A DNA stretch of 64,000 nucleotides from Ruicaihuangia caeni (GCF_029952955.1 NZ_JASATX010000003.1:124001-188000), one strand, 5' to 3'; shown: positions 24,431-33,214, numbered from the stretch's first letter. The notes: a model not told the origin generated them from the sequence alone. Program-made: numbers and translations.

Positions 24431-24697
24431 ATGCCCGGAAAGAAGAACTCACCGCTCAAGGATCGTGAACTCTACGAAGAGCTTCGCGATCAGGGCGCCT
24501 CGAAGGAGAAGGCCGCGCGGATCTCGAACGCTGCCGCGAAGCAGGGGCGCTCCGAGGTCGGCCGCAAGGGCGGGGAGTCGGGAAGCTACGACGACTGGAC
24601 CGTCGATGAGCTGCAGCACCGCGCCAAGGAACTCGGACTCCACGGATACTCGGGCAAGCGAAAGGGCGAGCTGATCGACATGCTTCGCGACCACTGA
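24431..24697 (+). CDS. Small protein with Rho N-terminal-like (SAP-type) domain
   Basis: An 88-residue basic protein. The N-terminal half (KDRELYEELRDQGASKEKAARISNAAAKQG) is a conserved actinobacterial segment (DUF7218-like), and the C-terminal half (WTVDELQHRAKELGLHGYSGKRKGELIDMLR) is a Rho-N/SAP-type nucleic-acid-binding helix pair. AAGGGACG precedes ATG 24431. It may bind DNA or RNA; the role is not established. Confidence 0.85.
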   Translation: MPGKKNSPLKDRELYEELRDQGASKEKAARISNAAAKQGRSEVGRKGGESGSYDDWTVDELQHRAKELGLHGYSGKRKGELIDMLRDH

Positions 24698-24776
24698 GCT
24701 TGAGCTGAGCTCGAGCGGCGGAGTTATGCCCACCAGCGATGGCGTGCAACCCCTGAGAAAAGTTCCGCGGGCCGAG

Positions 24777-24788
24777 GTAGCATGCTAC
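24777..24788. promoter_or_regulatory. Perfect 12-bp palindrome GTAGCATGCTAC over a -10 box
   Basis: GTAGCATGCTAC is its own reverse complement and contains TAGCAT, a good -10 box, 28-40 bases before the NTF2-like gene at 24817. The placement suggests an operator whose occupancy blocks polymerase. Confidence 0.5.
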
Positions 24789-24816
24789 AGAACCACCGAG
24801 TTTTGGAGCCGCACGA

Positions 24817-25197
24817 ATGAACACCCCGACCTACGCCCAGGAGCACGCAGCGATCGTGGAGACCCTCGGCAAGTACATCGCTGGAGGCACCCAGGCCGAC
24901 AGCGCGCTCATGCAGCCCGCGTTCAGCGAGCACGCAATCATGTACTCGGCGAAGAACGGTGAACTCGCGGGAGGACCGATCGCCCGGCTCTTCGACACAG
25001 TCGACAACCGCTTCGTGGCCTCGCCTGACGCCCTCGCGGCCGTCACCTCGGTCGACATCGTGGGCAACGCAGCGAGCGTTCGCCTCGACATCGATGGCCT
25101 CTCCGGCTCACGATTCACCGACTTCTTCCACCTGCTGAAGGTGGAGGGAGAGTGGAAGATCATCAGCAAGATCTTCCACGCGCATCCCGCCGCCTGA
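24817..25197 (+). CDS. NTF2-like (SnoaL/lumazine-binding type) protein
   Basis: A 126-residue cone-shaped alpha+beta protein: VETLGKYIAGGTQADSALMQPAFSEHAIMYSA, LDIDGLSGSRFTDFFHLLKVEGEWKIISKIFHAHP. This matches the putative lumazine-binding/DUF4440 branch, which includes small-molecule-binding or isomerase-like proteins. GGAG precedes the ATG by eight bases. It appears monocistronic, with its own operator-like palindrome and terminator. Confidence 0.85.
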   Translation: MNTPTYAQEHAAIVETLGKYIAGGTQADSALMQPAFSEHAIMYSAKNGELAGGPIARLFDTVDNRFVASPDALAAVTSVDIVGNAASVRLDIDGLSGSRFTDFFHLLKVEGEWKIISKIFHAHPAA

Positions 25198-25212
25198 CTC
25201 TGCTCTTCCACG

Positions 25213-25246
25213 CAATGGCCGGTGCCCCATCGGGGCCCGGCCATTG
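25213..25246 (+). terminator. Two-tier hairpin terminator
   Basis: CAATGGCCGG (25213-25222) pairs with CCGGCCATTG (25237-25246), enclosing a second GCCCC/GGGGC stem. TTGT follows. It lies 16 bases after the NTF2-like stop. Confidence 0.82.
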
Positions 25247-25361
25247 TTGTCGCAACGCTGTCAAGCGATGACCCAACCAGCACCGGCGGATTCGGCCGAC
25301 TAACGCTGTCGAATTCGGCCAGGCGTGTCCCCGCGCGATAGCCCGCCCGGGGGCCCGGTAC

Positions 25362-25691
25362 TCAGTCGACAGGCTCGATCTGGGTCAGGATGTACCGCCG
25401 GTCCTCCTCGCTCAGATGAGCGATTCCTGTGTCGCGCGAGCGTTTCGTGATCAACGCGATCTCCTGCACGATGACGGCGCCCAGCGGCGCATGCAGGTTC
25501 TCGAGCAGCGCATGCTTCGCCTCGACCGAGAGCTTCGGCCACCAGTGCTCGGCGGGCGGAAGAGGGTTGCTCCGGTTATCTGCGGACTCTTCCGCAGTCA
25601 CCGAGTCCGCACTGACAGACTCTGCGGCGACAGACTCTTCAGCCACGGACTCTGCGTCGGCACGCTCTTCGCCATTCTTCGCATTGCTCAT
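25362..25691 (-). CDS. Hypothetical acidic low-complexity protein
   Basis: A 109-residue protein of unknown function. Residues about 5-40 are a run of imperfect Glu-Ser-Val-Ala repeats (ESVAEESVAAESVSADSV), highly acidic and probably disordered; the C-terminal 60 residues (HWWPKLSVEAKHALLENLH and ITKRSRDTG, LSEEDRRYILTQIEPVD) look folded and helical. ATG 25691 follows GGGGTGATC. It diverges from the envelope/stress cluster at 25907. I recognise no family. Confidence 0.62.
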   Translation of the reverse strand: MSNAKNGEERADAESVAEESVAAESVSADSVTAEESADNRSNPLPPAEHWWPKLSVEAKHALLENLHAPLGAVIVQEIALITKRSRDTGIAHLSEEDRRYILTQIEPVD

Positions 25692-25906
25692 GTCGATCAC
25701 CCCGTTCAGTTGAACGCTACGTGGCCCGAGTGCGCCCGACAACGGTCCGCCCGCTGATACGTCGCGGGTTGGCGCACAAGTTCCTGAACGCCGCCTCCAC
25801 ATCTCTTGCCTGACCCTCGAACGAGGCACAGGCTGCATGCAGCCCGTGACCCTGCCGTGATCAGGCGAATTACCTGAGACACGAGCATTCGGCGAAAGGA
25901 AGCGCA

Positions 25907-26752
25907 ATGTCGAACAGCGATCCCATGGTTCCCCCGTCGAGTTCGGGGTCGGTGCCGCCAAGCGGCGCGCGTCCGCCGATGACGACCAGCGGTGATGTGT
26001 CTACACCTCCGAGCGGTGACACGGGTCAGGGCATGACCGATACCGCCAAGGAGCAGGCGAAGCACGTGGGCCATGAGGCGGCGGAGGCGACCAGTCACGT
26101 CGCCCACACCGCGAAGGATGAAGCCGCGGGAGTGGCTTCCGAGGCATCCGCCCAGGCGAAGAGCCTCTTCGCCGAGTCGAGGCAGGAATTGACCGACCAG
26201 GCCGAGAAGCAGCAGCGCCGGGTCGCGGAAGGGCTGCGTTCACTGAGCGGTGAGCTCGACACCATGGCCCAGCACTCCGAATCCGACAGCACTGCCGGGC
26301 GCCTCGTGTCGCAGATGGCGAGCAAAGCCGACGATGTCGCAGCCTGGCTCGACCAGCGCGATCCCGGCTCGCTCGTCGATGAGGTCAAGGGTTTCGCCCG
26401 CCAGCATCCGGGCGCGTTCATCGCCATGGCTGCGGGTGCGGGGCTGCTGGTGGGACGTCTCACCCGTTCCCTCGTGAGCGGTGATGAAGGCTCGTCGTCT
26501 TCGCGCACGAGCGGCATGGGCCGGGACGACACCCGAACGATGCCCGCGTCCCAGGTCTTCCCGCCGACCGGCGCAGGAGAACGGGGGCCGAGTCCGGCCG
26601 ACCCGCTGCGCAGCGGCATGGGGACGACCGCGACCGGGATGGGCACCGGCATGGGTACCGGGTCCGGTATGGGAACGACCGGCGCAACCGGCACTGACCC
26701 CATGAGACGAGACGAGGGGATGCCGGGAGCTAGCGGTGAGGTGGCGCCATGA
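25907..26752 (+). CDS. Membrane-associated, Ala/Glu-rich protein of the holin/DUF3618 cluster
   Basis: A 281-residue protein. Residues about 40-120 are an Ala/Glu/Lys-rich helical stretch (KEQAKHVGHEAAEATSHVA...) reminiscent of LEA or apolipophorin-like stress proteins, about 160-180 contain a hydrophobic helix (FIAMAAGAGLLVGRLT), and the tail (220-270) has Met-Gly-Thr repeats. Helical ElaB/YqjD-type proteins have the same layout. It begins after GAAAGGAAG and overlaps the holin-like gene by ATGA at 26749. Confidence 0.78.
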   Translation: MSNSDPMVPPSSSGSVPPSGARPPMTTSGDVSTPPSGDTGQGMTDTAKEQAKHVGHEAAEATSHVAHTAKDEAAGVASEASAQAKSLFAESRQELTDQAEKQQRRVAEGLRSLSGELDTMAQHSESDSTAGRLVSQMASKADDVAAWLDQRDPGSLVDEVKGFARQHPGAFIAMAAGAGLLVGRLTRSLVSGDEGSSSSRTSGMGRDDTRTMPASQVFPPTGAGERGPSPADPLRSGMGTTATGMGTGMGTGSGMGTTGATGTDPMRRDEGMPGASGEVAP

Positions 26753-27165
26753 CCGATCCGCAGACCCCGTCGGAAGAGAAGGCGGCGAGGGCGTCGCTCG
26801 GTGATCTCATCGGCGAGGTGAGTCGTGACTTCTCGACACTGGTGCGGCAAGAGGTCGAGCTCGCGAAGGCGGAGCTGACCGAGTCTGCCAAGCGCGCAGG
26901 GAAGGGCGCCGGAATGTACGGCGCGGCCGGCTACGCGGCGCTGATGGCGGTGTTCTTCCTGTCGGTCGCGCTCTGGTGGGCGCTGGGCTACCTGGTCGGC
27001 CTTGGATGGTCGGCCGTGATCGTGGCGGTCATCTGGGCGATCGTCGCGCTCGTGCTCTTCCTGATCGGTCGACGGTCGTTCGAGAGCGTCAAGGGCGCAC
27101 CGCAGACCGTTGACACATTGAAGAAGATTCCCGAGACATTGAAGAGGAACGAGGAGAACCGATGA
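26749..27165 (+). CDS. Actinobacterial holin-superfamily III-type (DUF1469/PF07332) membrane protein
   Basis: A 138-residue protein with an N-terminal amphipathic segment (LGDLIGEVSRDFSTLVRQEVELAKAELTE) and two adjacent membrane helices (about residues 60-110). This is the chromosomal phage-holin-like family present in nearly all Actinobacteria, not evidence of a prophage. It overlaps both neighbours by four bases, so the three genes are coupled. Likely role: envelope stress or membrane organisation (inference). Confidence 0.88.
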   Translation: MTDPQTPSEEKAARASLGDLIGEVSRDFSTLVRQEVELAKAELTESAKRAGKGAGMYGAAGYAALMAVFFLSVALWWALGYLVGLGWSAVIVAVIWAIVALVLFLIGRRSFESVKGAPQTVDTLKKIPETLKRNEENR

Positions 27166-27740
27166 CCATGAACGATCCGGACGCGATCCGGCAAGACATC
27201 GAGGAGACCCGCGCAGAGCTCGGCCGCGACGTGGACGCGCTCTCCGACAAGGTCAATCCCTCGAAGATGGTGCACCGCCAGACCAGCAAGGTGCGCGGCG
27301 CGATGCACAGGGCGAGAGAGCGCGTGATGGGCGTGGCCAGTGACGCCGGCGACACGGCATCCGACATGGCGGAGAACGTGGGTGATGTCGCTCATGACGC
27401 TGTCGAGAAGGCGAAAGGCAACCCGCTCGCCGTCGGCCTGATCGCCTTCGGCGTCGGCTGGCTCGCCGCGTCGCTGATTCCGGCGACCGACGCCGAGAAG
27501 AAGATGGCGGCATCCCTGAAGGAGGCGGCACAGCCACTCATGCACGAGGTGACCGATGTCGCCAAGGAGATGGGTGAGCACCTCAAGGAGCCCGCCCAGG
27601 AGTCGCTCGACGCCGTGAAGCAGCGCGCGACGGAGGGCATGGACGCTGTGAAGTCCGAGGCAGGAATGGCCGCCGACGACGTCAAGCAGGAGGCGCAGCG
27701 GGCGACCCAGACGATGAAGGAACCAGGTCAGCCGCTCTAG
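27162..27740 (+). CDS. DUF3618-domain protein
   Basis: A 192-residue protein opening with the DUF3618 signature PDAIRQDIEETRAELGRDVDALSDKVNPSKM. A single hydrophobic helix (PLAVGLIAFGVGWLAASLIP) lies near residues 87-106 and is followed by a long helical tail rich in Ala, Glu and Lys. It ends the coupled three-gene unit and is followed by a strong terminator. Confidence 0.88.
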   Translation: MTMNDPDAIRQDIEETRAELGRDVDALSDKVNPSKMVHRQTSKVRGAMHRARERVMGVASDAGDTASDMAENVGDVAHDAVEKAKGNPLAVGLIAFGVGWLAASLIPATDAEKKMAASLKEAAQPLMHEVTDVAKEMGEHLKEPAQESLDAVKQRATEGMDAVKSEAGMAADDVKQEAQRATQTMKEPGQPL

Positions 27741-27755
27741 CGGCCGGTCGCGAAC

Positions 27756-27799
27756 AGCCGTCGCCGTCGCAGGCTAGAGGTGCTGCGACGGCGACGGCT
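27756..27799 (+). terminator. 16-bp perfect hairpin terminator
   Basis: Arms 27756-27771 and 27784-27799 are exact inverse complements with a 12-base loop; the stem is built of CGTCG repeats. It begins 15 bases past the DUF3618 stop and argues that the YihY gene has separate or read-through transcription. Confidence 0.83.
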
Positions 27800-27827
27800 C
27801 GTTCTCGAAGCGATGAAGAAGGCACCG

Positions 27828-29054
27828 ATGTCTCGCAACTCCCCCAATGCCCGCACCCTCGGCGAGCAGGACCCGAGGTCGAAGCAGGATGCGCCGCATC
27901 CGGACGCCGAGCGGAAGGTCGATTGGCCGACGCAGGTCGAGAAGCCCTCGTGGAAGTACATCGCCCGTAAGGTCGTGCGCGAGTTCTCAGACGACCAGTG
28001 CATCGACATCGCCGCGTCGCTCACGTATTACGGGGTGCTCTCGCTGTTCCCGGGGCTGCTGGTCGTGATGTCGCTGCTCGGCCTGTTCGGGCAGTCGGGC
28101 GAGGCCGTGCGCGCAATCCTCGACATCGTGCGCCAACTGGCTCCGAGCGAGACGGTTCAACTGATCGAGGCGCCGCTGCGGCAGTTCGTGGACTCGCCAG
28201 CGGCGGGCTTCGCGCTCGTCTCCGGTATCGTGCTCGGGATCTGGTCGGCATCCGCCTACGTGACCGCGTTCAGCCGCGGAATGAACCGCATCTATGAAGT
28301 CGTCGAGGGTCGGCCGTTCTGGAAGCTCAAGCCGCAGCAGCTGCTCATCACGATCTGCCTGGTCGTGCTGGTGATCGTCATGATCACGCTGCTGGTGATC
28401 TCGGGCCCGGTGACGGATGCCGTCGGCAACGCTCTCGGCATCGGTGACACTGCCCGAACCGTGTGGTCCATCGCGAAGTGGCCCGTGCTCGCGATCGCCG
28501 CTGTGGTCATCATCGCGCTGCTGTACTACACGACCCCGAACGTCAAGCAGCCGAAATTCCGCTGGATGAGCGTGGGCGCTCTCATCGCGCTCGTCGTGAT
28601 CGTGCTCGCGACTCTCGCGTTCGGCCTCTACGTGACCAACTTCTCGAACTACGACCGCACGTACGGTTCACTCGCCGGGGTGATCATCTTCCTGCTCTGG
28701 CTCTGGATCACGAACATGGTGCTGTTGTTCGGGGCAGAGGTCGACGCGGAACTCGAACGCGGGCGCCAGTTGCAGGCGGGCATCGAGGCCGAGCGCTCTG
28801 TGCAGTTGCCGCCGCGCGATACCCGCAAGTCCGACAAGCTCGCCGCCAAGGCGGAAGAGGATATCGAGCGGGGAAGAGAGCTTCGCGAACGTGCCGCCGC
28901 CGAGGCTGCGGCCGCCGACCAGCGGCGCCGCGAGCAGGAGCGCAGCGAGCGCGAGGCCGCGCGTCGCGCGGAGAAGCTACGGAAGCGCGAGGCCAAGACG
29001 CGAAGCGGAGCTACTCCTCCGGCTGCCCCTCCAACTGCTCCTCCACGGGGGTGA
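27828..29054 (+). CDS. YihY/BrkB-family inner-membrane protein
   Basis: A 408-residue protein with six membrane helices in the central 260 residues: [47 protein letters not shown], and [34 protein letters not shown] are family hallmarks. The last 90 residues are a charged coiled coil ([19 protein letters not shown]...) with a Pro/Ala-rich end. ATG 27828 has GAAGAAGG upstream and avoids the terminator stem. The stop overlaps the convergent nitroreductase-like gene by 44 bases. Function in Actinobacteria is not settled. Confidence 0.88.
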   Translation: MSRNSPNARTLGEQDPRSKQDAPHPDAERKVDWPTQVEKPSWKYIARKVVREFSDDQCIDIAASLTYYGVLSLFPGLLVVMSLLGLFGQSGEAVRAILDIVRQLAPSETVQLIEAPLRQFVDSPAAGFALVSGIVLGIWSASAYVTAFSRGMNRIYEVVEGRPFWKLKPQQLLITICLVVLVIVMITLLVISGPVTDAVGNALGIGDTARTVWSIAKWPVLAIAAVVIIALLYYTTPNVKQPKFRWMSVGALIALVVIVLATLAFGLYVTNFSNYDRTYGSLAGVIIFLLWLWITNMVLLFGAEVDAELERGRQLQAGIEAERSVQLPPRDTRKSDKLAAKAEEDIERGRELRERAAAEAAAADQRRREQERSEREAARRAEKLRKREAKTRSGATPPAAPPTAPPRG

Positions 29055-29475
29055 GCACGAAGAGCGGGATCAGTCGATCCGTCTTCTTCTGGTAGTCGGC
29101 GTACGGCGGATATGCCTCGACCGCGCGCGGCCACCACTCCTCGCGTTCCGCGCCAGCGGCTTCGACGGCGCGGTAGGCACGCTTCACGGCGCCGTCTTGC
29201 AGTTCGACGAGCGGGTTCGCCCGAACGTTAAACACCCACGCCGGGTGCTTGGGAGCTCCGCCTTTCGAACCGACGAGCAGATACTTCCCTCCGTGCTCCA
29301 CTCGCATGAGCGCCGTCTTCCGCAGCTTGCCGGTCGAGGCTCCGACCGTCGTCACGACGATGATCGGCATCCCGCGCAGCGTTGCAGCCTCGGTGCCGCC
29401 CGATGCTTCGTACCGCTCGGCCTGTTCACGCGCCCAATCCGAGGTGCTCGGCGCGTATTCACCCTGCAATGCCAT
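29011..29475 (-). CDS. Deazaflavin (F420)-dependent nitroreductase-family protein
   Basis: A 154-residue split-barrel protein of the Ddn family. [44 protein letters not shown], read in pieces, is the F420-binding signature, followed by [10 protein letters not shown]. Such enzymes use reduced F420 for quinone or nitro-compound reduction; the presence of F420 synthesis genes was not testable here. Its 3' end overlaps the YihY gene antiparallel by 44 bases. Confidence 0.9.
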   Translation of the reverse strand: MALQGEYAPSTSDWAREQAERYEASGGTEAATLRGMPIIVVTTVGASTGKLRKTALMRVEHGGKYLLVGSKGGAPKHPAWVFNVRANPLVELQDGAVKRAYRAVEAAGAEREEWWPRAVEAYPPYADYQKKTDRLIPLFVLTPVEEQLEGQPEE

Positions 29476-29609
29476 GTGGTCCCCTCCCAGACACTGGGAG
29501 ACTACAGCCCCCGCGACCTCCGGCTCGGCACGCGATCACGTGGGCGGATGCCGGTGGGATGAAGGCCCCGTGTGCGACGTGATCGCCGAAGCCCACGGAG
29601 AAACAGATG

Positions 29610-29682
29610 CGCGCCCGGAGGGACTCGAACCCCCAACCTTCTGATCCGTAGTCAGATGCTCTATCCATTGAGCTACGGGCGC
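29610..29682 (-). tRNA. tRNA-Arg(ACG)
   Basis: A 73-nt cloverleaf: acceptor GCGCCCG/CGGGCGC, anticodon loop CTACGGA (anticodon ACG, the substrate of TadA), T loop TTCGAGT, discriminator G. The 3' CCA is not encoded. A36-type wobble editing to inosine would let it read CGU, CGC and CGA. Confidence 0.97.
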
Positions 29683-29867
29683 ATGCTGGCGAAAACCAAC
29701 CTGAAAAGCATAACAGGTTGTGGGGGCTCCGAAATCTGGGTGGGGCTGAGCGCAGCCTGAGCGGAAGCTGCGGCATCCGTCCCCTCCCCTGTCACGGCGT
29801 AACCGGCCCGCCTACCATGGGCGGCACTTGACCAGCCGTGTCAAGAGATTCCGACGAAGGAGGGCTG

Positions 29868-30434
29868 ATGTCCAACACGACGAACGCCGATGTGGAGATC
29901 GATGCACCGGTCGAGACGGTGTACACCCAGTGGCGCAATGTTGATGCGTTCCCCGGGTACTTCCCGAACGTCAAGTCTGTGCGGCGCATCGACGCCGACA
30001 CTACGCACTGGGCCGTCACCGTTGGTGGAGTGGAGCGCGAGTTCGATGCGCGCACGACTGACAGCGTTCCGAACCAGCGCATCTCGTGGACCAGCACCGG
30101 CGACACCGAACACCAGGGTCGGGTGATCTTCAGCACGATCGACGGAGGCCGCACCAGGGTCGAAGTCGAAGTCGACTGGGAGCCTGAGGGATTCGTCGAG
30201 AAGGTCGGAGCGGTGCTGCACGTCGACGCCATGCAGTTGAAGACGGCGCTCGGCCACTTCAAGGATTTCGTCGAGCACCACATGCGGCAGTCCGGTATGG
30301 CGACCAACGAGGACGACGTGATCGGTGACGAGAACGAGTTCCATCAGCACTACCCGCCGAAGCGCGCGGGCACCGAGTTCTCGACCGACCCCCGGATGCA
30401 CCCTCCGGTTGACCCGCCTGAGACCCGGATCTAG
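29868..30434 (+). CDS. SRPBCC-family (polyketide cyclase/START-like) protein
   Basis: A 188-residue protein with a helix-grip fold over residues 1-145: NADVEIDAPVETVYTQWRNVDAFPGYFPNVKSV, then RISWTSTGDTEHQGRVIFSTID and the long C-terminal helix. A polar tail with PPKRAGTEFSTDPRMHPPV follows. GAAGGAGGG precedes ATG 29868. It probably binds a hydrophobic ligand; no enzymatic role can be assigned. Confidence 0.88.
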   Translation: MSNTTNADVEIDAPVETVYTQWRNVDAFPGYFPNVKSVRRIDADTTHWAVTVGGVEREFDARTTDSVPNQRISWTSTGDTEHQGRVIFSTIDGGRTRVEVEVDWEPEGFVEKVGAVLHVDAMQLKTALGHFKDFVEHHMRQSGMATNEDDVIGDENEFHQHYPPKRAGTEFSTDPRMHPPVDPPETRI

Positions 30435-30494
30435 TCGCACCTGACCGCGGCCGCGGCTTCTTGAGCTCGAGCCGCGATCAGATGGCGTCAGACC

Positions 30495-30532
30495 ACGGCG
30501 CGCGCCCCTGTTGCACCAGGGGCGCGCGCCGT
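30495..30532 (+). terminator. 16-bp perfect GC-rich hairpin terminator
   Basis: ACGGCGCGCGCCCCTG (30495-30510) pairs exactly with 30517-30532 across the loop TTGCAC. It separates the SRPBCC gene from the BCCT transporter. Confidence 0.82.
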
Positions 30533-30623
30533 CTGCTTGCGTCACCATGGGGCGGCGCACTAGCGCGCGGCGATGAACGGTGCGCCGCGCATGTCACTGC
30601 AGCAGAGGACAGGATCCAACGTG

Positions 30624-32552
30624 ATGACTACGGCGAGCGAGCAACGACAGCGGCCGGCCACGCGGCGAGCCCTCGAGGCGTGGGTGTTCTGGCCGACGGC
30701 TGTAGTAGTGCTCGCGTTCTCAGCGTTCGCCATCATTGCGCCCGAGACGGCCGAACGCCTGTTCGGTGCGGTGCAGTCGTCGATCGTGAATGCGTTCAGC
30801 TGGTACTACGTGCTCATCGCGGCGTTCTTCGTGGCGTTCAGCCTCTTTCTCGGGTTCAGCCGGTTCGGCGATATCAAGCTCGGGCGTGACGAGGACCAGC
30901 CGGAGTTCTCGCTCGGCGCCTGGTTCGCTCTGCTGTTCGCGGCGGGCATGGGGATCGGACTGGTCTTCTACGGAGTAAGCGAACCGCTGAGCCATTTCGC
31001 GACACCGCGACCCGGCGTGACCGGCACGACCGAGCAGCTTGCCCAGCAGGCGCTGACGCAGACCTACCTGCACTGGGGCGTGCACGCCTGGTCGATGTAT
31101 GTCGTGGTGGGTCTCGCGCTCGCCTACGCGATCCACCGCCGGAAGCGCCCGATCTCGATCCGCTGGACCCTCGAGCCGCTCTTCGGCCGCCGCATTCGCG
31201 GCTGGGTCGGCAACGTCATCGACGTCGTCGCCTTGGCGGGCACGCTCTTCGGCGTCGCGACCTCGCTGGGGCTCGGCGTGCTGCAGATCTCGGCTGGGCT
31301 GGATGCGTCCGGGCTGCTCCAGCCGTCGGTCGGCGCGCAGATCGGGATCATCGCCGTGATCACCGTCTTCGTGCTCATGTCGGTGCTCTCAGGAGTGGCC
31401 CGTGGCATGAAGTGGCTGTCGTCGATCAATCTCGTGCTCGCCGGACTGCTCCTGCTCTATCTGCTCGTGGTCGGCCCCACCGGATTCCTGCTTCGCGAGT
31501 TCGTGCAATCGATCGGCAACTACATTCAGAACTTCGTCGGCCTGGCGTTCAACGTGAGCGCGTTCCAGGGTGCGGCAGGTGAGGCCTGGCAGGCGAGCTG
31601 GACCTCGTTCTACTGGGGGTGGTGGATCTCCTGGGCGCCCTTCGTGGGGATCTTCATCGCGCGTGTGTCTCGCGGACGCACAGTGCGGCAGTTCGTCGCC
31701 GGCGTGCTGCTCGTTCCTACGCTGCTCGGCATCCTCTGGTTCAGCGTGCTCGGGGGTTCGGCGCTCGTGCTCGAGGCGGCATCCCCCGGCACGCTGACGC
31801 GGCCCGACGGCACCGTCAACGTCGAGGCGGCGCTGTTCGAGCTGCTCCGGCACGTGCCGGGTACGCCGGTGCTCACGATCGGCACCATCCTGCTCATCGC
31901 GATCTTCTTCATCACCTCGAGCGATTCCGGCGCGCTCGTCATGGGAATGATCGCGACCGGCGGCCAGGTCAGCCCAGCGCGCGGGGTTCGCACGTTCTTC
32001 ACGCTCATCACTGCGGTGCTCGCCACGGCGCTGCTGCTCGCCGGGGGCCTGCAGGCACTGCAGACCGCCGCGATCATCATCGCGCTGCCATTCAGCGTCG
32101 TGATGCTGCTCATGTGCGCCTCAACCGTCCGGGCGTTCCAGCGCGAGAGACGAGCGTACGATCTCGCACGACGCGCGCGGTTCGTCGACCACATCGGCGA
32201 GTACTACGGTCTGGAGGCCGAGAGCGTGCCGACTCCGGATGCCGGCGGCACCGCCCTGGGACGCTTGTTCTTGCTCGCCAGGCAGCGTTTGAGGAGGGGC
32301 GGGGCACCGCTCGACATTGCGGTCGGCCCGACCTCGCCGTTGCCGCAGCAGCCGGCACGGCCGGCGGCTCCTGTGGGCGAACCCCACCCGATCCACCCCT
32401 CCGAACGGGCTCTCGCCGCTGAAGAAGCGGAGAGCGAGTCGGCCGCGCCGAACGATGTCGACGAGATCGTCGACCACGACCGCGAGGCGCCGCTGCACGA
32501 CGTCGACGAGGTGCCCGACAGGGGCGACGACGCTCCCCCGCCGATCCGGTAG
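30624..32552 (+). CDS. BCCT-family betaine/choline/carnitine transporter
   Basis: A 642-residue membrane protein with twelve helices. BCCT signatures: GMGIGLVFYGVSEPLSHF, the substrate-site YLHWGVHAWSMYV, and SFYWGWWISWAPFVGIFIARVSRGR. A long C-terminal cytosolic tail (after about residue 510) is acidic and Asp/Glu-rich; in BetP-like proteins the C-terminal tail is the osmosensor, but there it is basic, so this tail is different. AGGATCC precedes ATG 30624. It likely imports glycine betaine or a related osmolyte. Confidence 0.93.
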   Translation: MTTASEQRQRPATRRALEAWVFWPTAVVVLAFSAFAIIAPETAERLFGAVQSSIVNAFSWYYVLIAAFFVAFSLFLGFSRFGDIKLGRDEDQPEFSLGAWFALLFAAGMGIGLVFYGVSEPLSHFATPRPGVTGTTEQLAQQALTQTYLHWGVHAWSMYVVVGLALAYAIHRRKRPISIRWTLEPLFGRRIRGWVGNVIDVVALAGTLFGVATSLGLGVLQISAGLDASGLLQPSVGAQIGIIAVITVFVLMSVLSGVARGMKWLSSINLVLAGLLLLYLLVVGPTGFLLREFVQSIGNYIQNFVGLAFNVSAFQGAAGEAWQASWTSFYWGWWISWAPFVGIFIARVSRGRTVRQFVAGVLLVPTLLGILWFSVLGGSALVLEAASPGTLTRPDGTVNVEAALFELLRHVPGTPVLTIGTILLIAIFFITSSDSGALVMGMIATGGQVSPARGVRTFFTLITAVLATALLLAGGLQALQTAAIIIALPFSVVMLLMCASTVRAFQRERRAYDLARRARFVDHIGEYYGLEAESVPTPDAGGTALGRLFLLARQRLRRGGAPLDIAVGPTSPLPQQPARPAAPVGEPHPIHPSERALAAEEAESESAAPNDVDEIVDHDREAPLHDVDEVPDRGDDAPPPIR

Positions 32553-32566
32553 GGGCGGGGCCTGCT

Positions 32567-33214
32567 TCACCGCAGAAGACCGGCGGCAGTCCTCAGGTCG
32601 GCGACCAGTTGAGCGAACGCGGCCTCGCGATCGTCGTCTCCGCGCAACCGCAGGATCGCCGAGGGGTGCGCCGTCACGACTACTGGTGCGGGTAGCCCCT
32701 CGCGCACGAGCGGCTCGCCCCTCGCCCGACCGATCGCCACAGTGCGGCCGAGCACCGACCTCGCGGCGGTGGCGCCGAGGCACACGATCGCCTGCGGTTG
32801 CACCGCCTCGAACTCCGCTTCGAGCCACGGGTGGCATGCCACGATATGCGCCACCGCAGGCTTGGCGTGGATGCGCCGCTTGCCCCGCTGCTCGAACCTG
32901 AAATGCTTCACCGCGTTCGTGAGGTAGAGCTCCTCACGACGGATGCCGGCGGCATCCACCGCCTCGGCGAGCACACGCCCGGCAGGCCCCACGAACGGCT
33001 TGCCTTCCTCGTCCTCCCGATCGCCCGGTTGCTCGCCCACGAGCATGAGCCGCGCAGTGGCCGGGCCGGTGGAGAACACCACCTGGGTGGCCGGTTTCCA
33101 GAGCTCGCAGCCGCGGCATCCTTCCGCCGCGCGCTTGAGTTCGCCGAGGCTCGCCTCTGCCGGCACCCACCGCTGCGCGCCGGGACGCTCGACCTCTGCG
33201 AGTTCGGGAGCCAT
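32567..33214 (-). CDS. udgX: UdgX-type iron-sulfur uracil-DNA glycosylase
   Basis: A 215-residue family-4-like uracil-DNA glycosylase. Motif A is GEQPGDRED (60-68), the iron-sulfur cysteines are Cys33, Cys36, Cys127 and Cys145, and motif B is AHPSAILR. The loop KRRIH at 112-116 is diagnostic of UdgX, in which that histidine forms a covalent bond with the abasic site after uracil removal. TACACT (33226-33221) lies six bases before the ATG, so the mRNA is probably leaderless. Confidence 0.93.
   Translation of the reverse strand: MAPELAEVERPGAQRWVPAEASLGELKRAAEGCRGCELWKPATQVVFSTGPATARLMLVGEQPGDREDEEGKPFVGPAGRVLAEAVDAAGIRREELYLTNAVKHFRFEQRGKRRIHAKPAVAHIVACHPWLEAEFEAVQPQAIVCLGATAARSVLGRTVAIGRARGEPLVREGLPAPVVVTAHPSAILRLRGDDDREAAFAQLVADLRTAAGLLR

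Noticed and set aside
26749-27165. Prophage remnant because of a holin-like gene
   Set aside because: This is the chromosomal actinobacterial holin-superfamily protein; no endolysin, integrase or capsid genes are nearby.
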